Positions 61,394 to 64,000 of a stretch of DNA of 64,000 nt are shown here, in pieces. This DNA is from Paenibacillus auburnensis. GTDB taxonomy: Bacteria > Bacillota > Bacilli > Paenibacillales > Paenibacillaceae. The DNA lies in assembly GCF_927798115.1 (NCBI RefSeq), contig NZ_CAKMMG010000001.1, forward strand, positions 248,001-312,000, in the 5' to 3' direction. Each line of letters opens with the position of its first letter. Within the stretch, counting starts at the first letter, position 1. The notes under the pieces are model-generated. The model was not told the DNA's origin. It did no database searches and saw only the letters and a list, made by a program, of their open reading frames with translations. The position numbers and the translations under genes are program-made.

Positions 61394-61459
61394 TTACTTC
61401 TTCTTTTTGAAGAAACCAAACAAAAACAAGAGAATTAAAATAACGATTATAAATTTCAT
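61394..61459 (-). CDS. 21-residue hydrophobic membrane peptide
   Basis: A short reverse-strand gene preceded by GAGGTGAT with eight bases to ATG 61459. The product is one membrane span (FIIVILILLFLFGFF) followed by four lysines, the typical shape of small membrane regulators or type I toxin peptides. No antisense RNA gene is evident opposite it, though the forward strand at 61490-61580 ends in a terminator. The good ribosome binding site and the clean hydrophobic-then-basic pattern support it; the short length leaves doubt. Confidence 0.5.
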   Translation of the reverse strand: MKFIIVILILLFLFGFFKKKK

Positions 61460-61546
61460 CGGTATCACCTCTTTTTTTGGGGATTATAGCATGATCTGTA
61501 AGATTGATATAGAGGGTAGAGGAAGTATGAAATGGTTAGAAGGATA

Positions 61547-61580
61547 AAAAAGCTGGTGCCGAAGATGGCACCAGCTTTTA
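61547..61580 (+). terminator. Strong hairpin, 13-bp stem
   Basis: AAAAGCTGGTGCC and GGCACCAGCTTTT are perfect inverted copies around GAAGAT. GGCACC recurs twice just downstream (61597-61612). No gene on the forward strand clearly ends here, so it may end an unannotated RNA. Confidence 0.6.
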
Positions 61581-61656
61581 CCTTAGTATAGTACAGGGCA
61601 CCAAATCGGCACCAACACCATTAATACTGTGTTTGTATTAGTCAGAGAAAAAGAAA

Positions 61657-61680
61657 AAAGCCTTGATATACAAGGCTTTC
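61657..61680 (-). terminator. Terminator of the tRNA-Val gene
   Basis: AAGCCTTG and CAAGGCTT pair around ATATA; on the reverse strand it is followed by a T-rich tail. It lies seven bases after the tRNA 3' end. Confidence 0.8.
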
Positions 61681-61686
61681 TCTGTA

Positions 61687-61758
61687 TAGGACGGATGGGG
61701 TTCGAACCCATGACCCCTACCCTGTCAAGATAGTGCTCTCCCGCTGAGCTACCGTCCT
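61687..61758 (-). tRNA. tRNA-Val (anticodon GAC)
   Basis: A full cloverleaf can be drawn on the reverse strand: acceptor AGGACGG/CCGTCCT, D-arm GCTC/GAGC, anticodon stem CTATC/GGTAG with loop TTGACAG (anticodon GAC), T-arm ATGGG/CCCAT with loop TTCGAAC, discriminator A. The 3' CCA is not encoded. A single stand-alone gene with its own terminator. Confidence 0.92.
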
Positions 61759-61924
61759 GCAACGAAATTTATAATACCACAGGATGTCAGGTGAGCGCAA
61801 TATTTTTTTCGTGGAAGGATAAATTGTGGTTTCAAGGTGGATTTAGAGGGATGGAAATTATGGAAAACTATACAGAAACCATGTTATCTTATGTGGGAAG
61901 AATTTAAGGCGGGAGTGAGCGGAA

Positions 61925-62458
61925 ATGGCGACGATTTTTAATGAACATAATATTTTATTTAAGCAAAAGCAGTCTCCTGTACCGGAATTTGCCTGGCATA
62001 CCAGTGAGAAGCTGGCGAGTGTGGTGGGCTCGAAGCATTTGTTCTTTGATATCCGGTCACTGGATCCGGGGAAATACTCTTACCCTTATCATTTTCATAG
62101 AAATGCGGAAGAGATCTTTGTGATCATGGAAGGGAAGGCACTGCTTAGAACGCCAAAAGGAATTGAGGAGCTGGGCACAGGCGATGTTGTGTTTTTTGAG
62201 ACGGGCCCGGAAGGAGCGCATCAGCTGTTTAATCATACAGAGGCACCATGCAAGTACTTGGATCTGCGGACGAATAACGGATTAGATGTTGCAGAGTATC
62301 CTGATTCCGGGAAAATCAATATTTTGCCGTACGAAGAGCTATATCAAACAGATGACAAGGTGGATTACTACAAAGGCGAAGACAAGACCCGTGAGAAGTG
62401 GGAGAAGTTATCCGGGAGTTCTTCCAGCTATTCAGACAAAGGGGACAACAGCCAGTGA
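61925..62458 (+). CDS. Cupin-domain protein
   Basis: Single-domain beta-barrel protein of 177 residues. The metal site is YPYHFHRNAEEIFVIMEGKA (HxH and Glu) with the second histidine in EGAHQLFNHTE. FETGPEGAHQ is typical for a cupin subgroup linked to sugar-nucleotide or regulatory roles. The last 25 residues are polar and Ser-rich. A Nudix gene begins inside its stop codon, so the two were built as an operon. Function not determined. Confidence 0.85.
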   Translation: MATIFNEHNILFKQKQSPVPEFAWHTSEKLASVVGSKHLFFDIRSLDPGKYSYPYHFHRNAEEIFVIMEGKALLRTPKGIEELGTGDVVFFETGPEGAHQLFNHTEAPCKYLDLRTNNGLDVAEYPDSGKINILPYEELYQTDDKVDYYKGEDKTREKWEKLSGSSSSYSDKGDNSQ

Positions 62459-62887
62459 AAGTAACGATGCATAAGACAGGTGTAGATGAAACCGTTCTAA
62501 AGTATGTGGTTATTGTTGTAAGACAGGATGAGCATTGGGTTATGGCAAAACATAGTGAACGGTCGACGTGGGAATTTGACCGGTGGTCATATTGAGCCGA
62601 ATGAATCCCCGGATGAAGCCGCGGCCAGAGAGCTGTATGAGGAGACTGGAGCGGAGGAATATACGTTATATCCTATCAGCATATACTCGGTTGTCAGTGA
62701 GGGAGTACCTGAGAGCTTCGGCAAACTCTATCTGGCGGCCGTTCATAAGTTCGGACAACTCCCGCTATATGAAATGGAGGGAATTAAGGGCTTTGCAGAA
62801 ATACCCGATGAAGTAACATACCCGATGATCTACCCTGCGCTAATCGCTGAGGTGAAGAATTTCATGGGGCAGGAAGAGCGGGTCTGA
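62455..62887 (+). pseudogene. Nudix hydrolase gene with a +1 frameshift
   Basis: Translation from GTG 62455 (coupled to the cupin stop) gives VLKYVVIVVRQDEHWVMAKH and ERSTWEF, then runs into a stop at 62593. The next frame, entered at about 62579, continues GGHIEPNESPDEAAARELYE and ETGAE, a complete Nudix box, to TGA 62885-62887. One extra base near 62578 (between WEF and GGHIEP) explains the break. Joined, the protein would be about 144 residues. It is either a real inactivation or a sequencing error. Confidence 0.8.
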
Positions 62888-62938
62888 CTAGCGGACAGGA
62901 TACGCGAAAAAATTCACATTTGATATGGAGGTGCCGTC

Positions 62939-63421
62939 ATGGCAATGCCCGTTCATATTGTAGCGGTCGGGGGAATTGTTGAAAATGAGCAAGGCGAGGT
63001 TCTTTTAGTCAAAACCTTTCATGGAGGTTGGGTGTTTCCCGGCGGGCAGGTGGAATCGGGGGAGAATCTGCTGGATGCGCTGATAAGGGAGATCCGGGAA
63101 GAGAGCGGAATCGAGACGGAAGTCTCCCATTTAATCGGCGTCTATTCCAATACAGGAATGTACAAATGGCATGATGGCGTAACAGATGTGCCTACCAAAG
63201 TGATGTTGGATTATGTGTGCAGGCCCGTGGGCGGTGAATTAGCGGTTTCAGAGGAGACGTCGGAGAGCTGCTGGACCGCAAAAGAGAACGCCCTGAATAT
63301 GATCACGAGCGCTGCGATCCGTACAAGGTATCAGGCTTATCTGGATTTTAAGGGTCAAGTCGCTTACATGGCCTATGAGACTAGGCCTGAATTTACAGTG
63401 AGTGTGACGAGACATATATAG
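62939..63421 (+). CDS. Nudix hydrolase
   Basis: A 160-residue Nudix protein: VAVGGIVENEQGEVLLVKTF, GGWVFPGG, Nudix box GGQVESGENLLDALIREIRE followed by ESGIE. TGGAGGTG precedes ATG 62939. It begins 51 bases after the frameshifted Nudix gene but is not a close copy of it. Substrate unknown. Confidence 0.9.
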   Translation: MAMPVHIVAVGGIVENEQGEVLLVKTFHGGWVFPGGQVESGENLLDALIREIREESGIETEVSHLIGVYSNTGMYKWHDGVTDVPTKVMLDYVCRPVGGELAVSEETSESCWTAKENALNMITSAAIRTRYQAYLDFKGQVAYMAYETRPEFTVSVTRHI

Positions 63422-63556
63422 TTTAATTAAGAATTGGATTTAAGAAGCATTAAATCCTGTGCGGCTTCTGCCTGGACTGTCTTGCAAGAGTTTATCTGTA
63501 GAGTCGGTTAGTTTAAAATAAGAAGCAACGCTTGTGAAGAGAAGAGGTTGCTTATA

Positions 63557-64000
63557 TTGAATGAACATAGCAGAGCTAAAACGTTAGGCGATTACCTTAA
63601 ATCGCGCCGCAACCGGCTTCAGCCCGAGCAGGCGGGGTTCAAAGAGTCCTACGGCAACCGGAGAACGCCGGGACTGCGGCGGGAGGAAGTTGCTATACTG
63701 GCAGGTGTGAGTCCGACGTATTATGCATGGCTGGAGCAAGGCAGAGAAGTGACGGCATCGCGGGAGATCATGGAGAGCATCGGCAAAGCGCTGCAGCTTA
63801 CAGCGGATGAGCATACTTATCTGATGAAGTTATGGAACCCTCATGAGCCGGAAATAATTCCTTCTATAAATACGATGCTTAATCCGCAATGGCGGGAGAT
63901 TATCGGGCAGCTGTCCTACCCGTCTTTTATCAGCAATGAACGTTCGGAGATCCTGGCCTGGAATGATGAGGCTGCTAGAATGATTGTTGATTTCGCCGCG
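63557..64000 (+). CDS. XRE-family regulator with MmyB-like ligand domain, 5' part
   Basis: The frame from TTG 63557 runs open to the end of the window (148 codons). The N-terminus LGDYLKSRRNRLQPEQAGF, then RRTPGLRREEVAILAGVS and TYYAWLEQGREVTASRE is the classic helix-turn-helix of MmyB-type regulators; the following LTADEHTYLMKLW and SFISNERSEILAWNDEAARM start the MLTR/PAS-like ligand domain. GAAGAGG lies about ten bases before TTG; no ATG in frame precedes it. The 3' half lies outside the window. Such regulators usually control a neighbouring oxidoreductase. Confidence 0.85.
   Translation, partial: MNEHSRAKTLGDYLKSRRNRLQPEQAGFKESYGNRRTPGLRREEVAILAGVSPTYYAWLEQGREVTASREIMESIGKALQLTADEHTYLMKLWNPHEPEIIPSINTMLNPQWREIIGQLSYPSFISNERSEILAWNDEAARMIVDFAA

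Noticed and set aside
61320..61547. 75-codon forward frame next to the tRNA gene
   Set aside because: No ribosome binding site, low-complexity Lys/Phe composition from an AT-rich stretch, and it covers the better supported reverse-strand 21-codon peptide.

Overview
The window reads as chromosomal DNA of a Paenibacillus-like, spore-forming, plant-polymer-degrading Firmicute. The support is indirect: strong AGGAGG-type ribosome binding sites, frequent GTG/TTG starts, intrinsic terminators with long T runs, families typical of Bacillales (DUF1641-Ndh pair, DUF3231, DUF2785, YitT, VanY/VanZ, CotH-like remnant, Rrf2 of the YwnA type), and several glycoside hydrolases including a GH74 xyloglucanase with X2 and CBM3 modules. 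There is one tRNA gene, no rRNA, no recognisable prophage, no insertion sequence and no CRISPR array. All assignments are by eye from sequence and translated proteins; no database search was run.

Layout. 1-4.7 kb: end of a GyrI-like effector-domain protein, cysK, then a reverse-strand VanR/VanS-like two-component system followed by VanY and VanZ. 4.8-7.2 kb: a NarL-type sensor/regulator pair whose sensor seems to start at ACG, then a YcnI-like copper protein. 7.3-14.2 kb: acetyltransferase, a decayed CotH-like remnant, a purple-acid-phosphatase-like enzyme and the GH74 enzyme; two copies of a 185-bp palindromic intergenic repeat flank this block. 14.2-21 kb: divergent SDR/LysR pair, methyltransferase, unknown proteins, a decayed gene, GH36 alpha-galactosidase. 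21-29.3 kb: nitroreductase, yjlC-ndh, DUF2785 protein, SGNH hydrolase, phosphoesterase, methionine aminopeptidase, AhpD-like and DJ-1-like proteins, a helical-repeat protein.

29.3-33 kb looks like an electrophile or redox response module: a YwnA-like Rrf2 regulator and a VOC dioxygenase plus YwnB-like reductase operon share the same TGTAAC-N7-GTTRCA palindrome at their promoters. Between them lie two tandem, terminator-ended short transcription units with C-rich 5' segments that I call candidate small RNAs. 33-37 kb: NhaP antiporter, acetyltransferase, split ThrE exporter. 37.2-43.6 kb: a CheA-CheW-MCP-CheR-CheB chemosensory operon without CheY. 43.6-46.3 kb: YitT, DUF3231, a small protein and an AraC regulator.

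46.3-52.3 kb: GH127 beta-L-arabinofuranosidase divergent from the AraC regulator, and a GH94 phosphorylase with a LacI repressor, tied together by two near-identical TAAACGCGCGTTTA operators. 53-56 kb: a Fur-boxed iron-siderophore binding lipoprotein and a Fur-boxed AraC regulator carrying a C-terminal domain paralogous to that lipoprotein. 56-60.6 kb: pxpBCA 5-oxoprolinase and glnK-amtB, nitrogen-related. 60.7-64 kb: AT-richer DinB protein, a 21-residue membrane peptide, tRNA-Val, a cupin protein, two Nudix genes (one frameshifted) and the start of an XRE/MmyB-type regulator.
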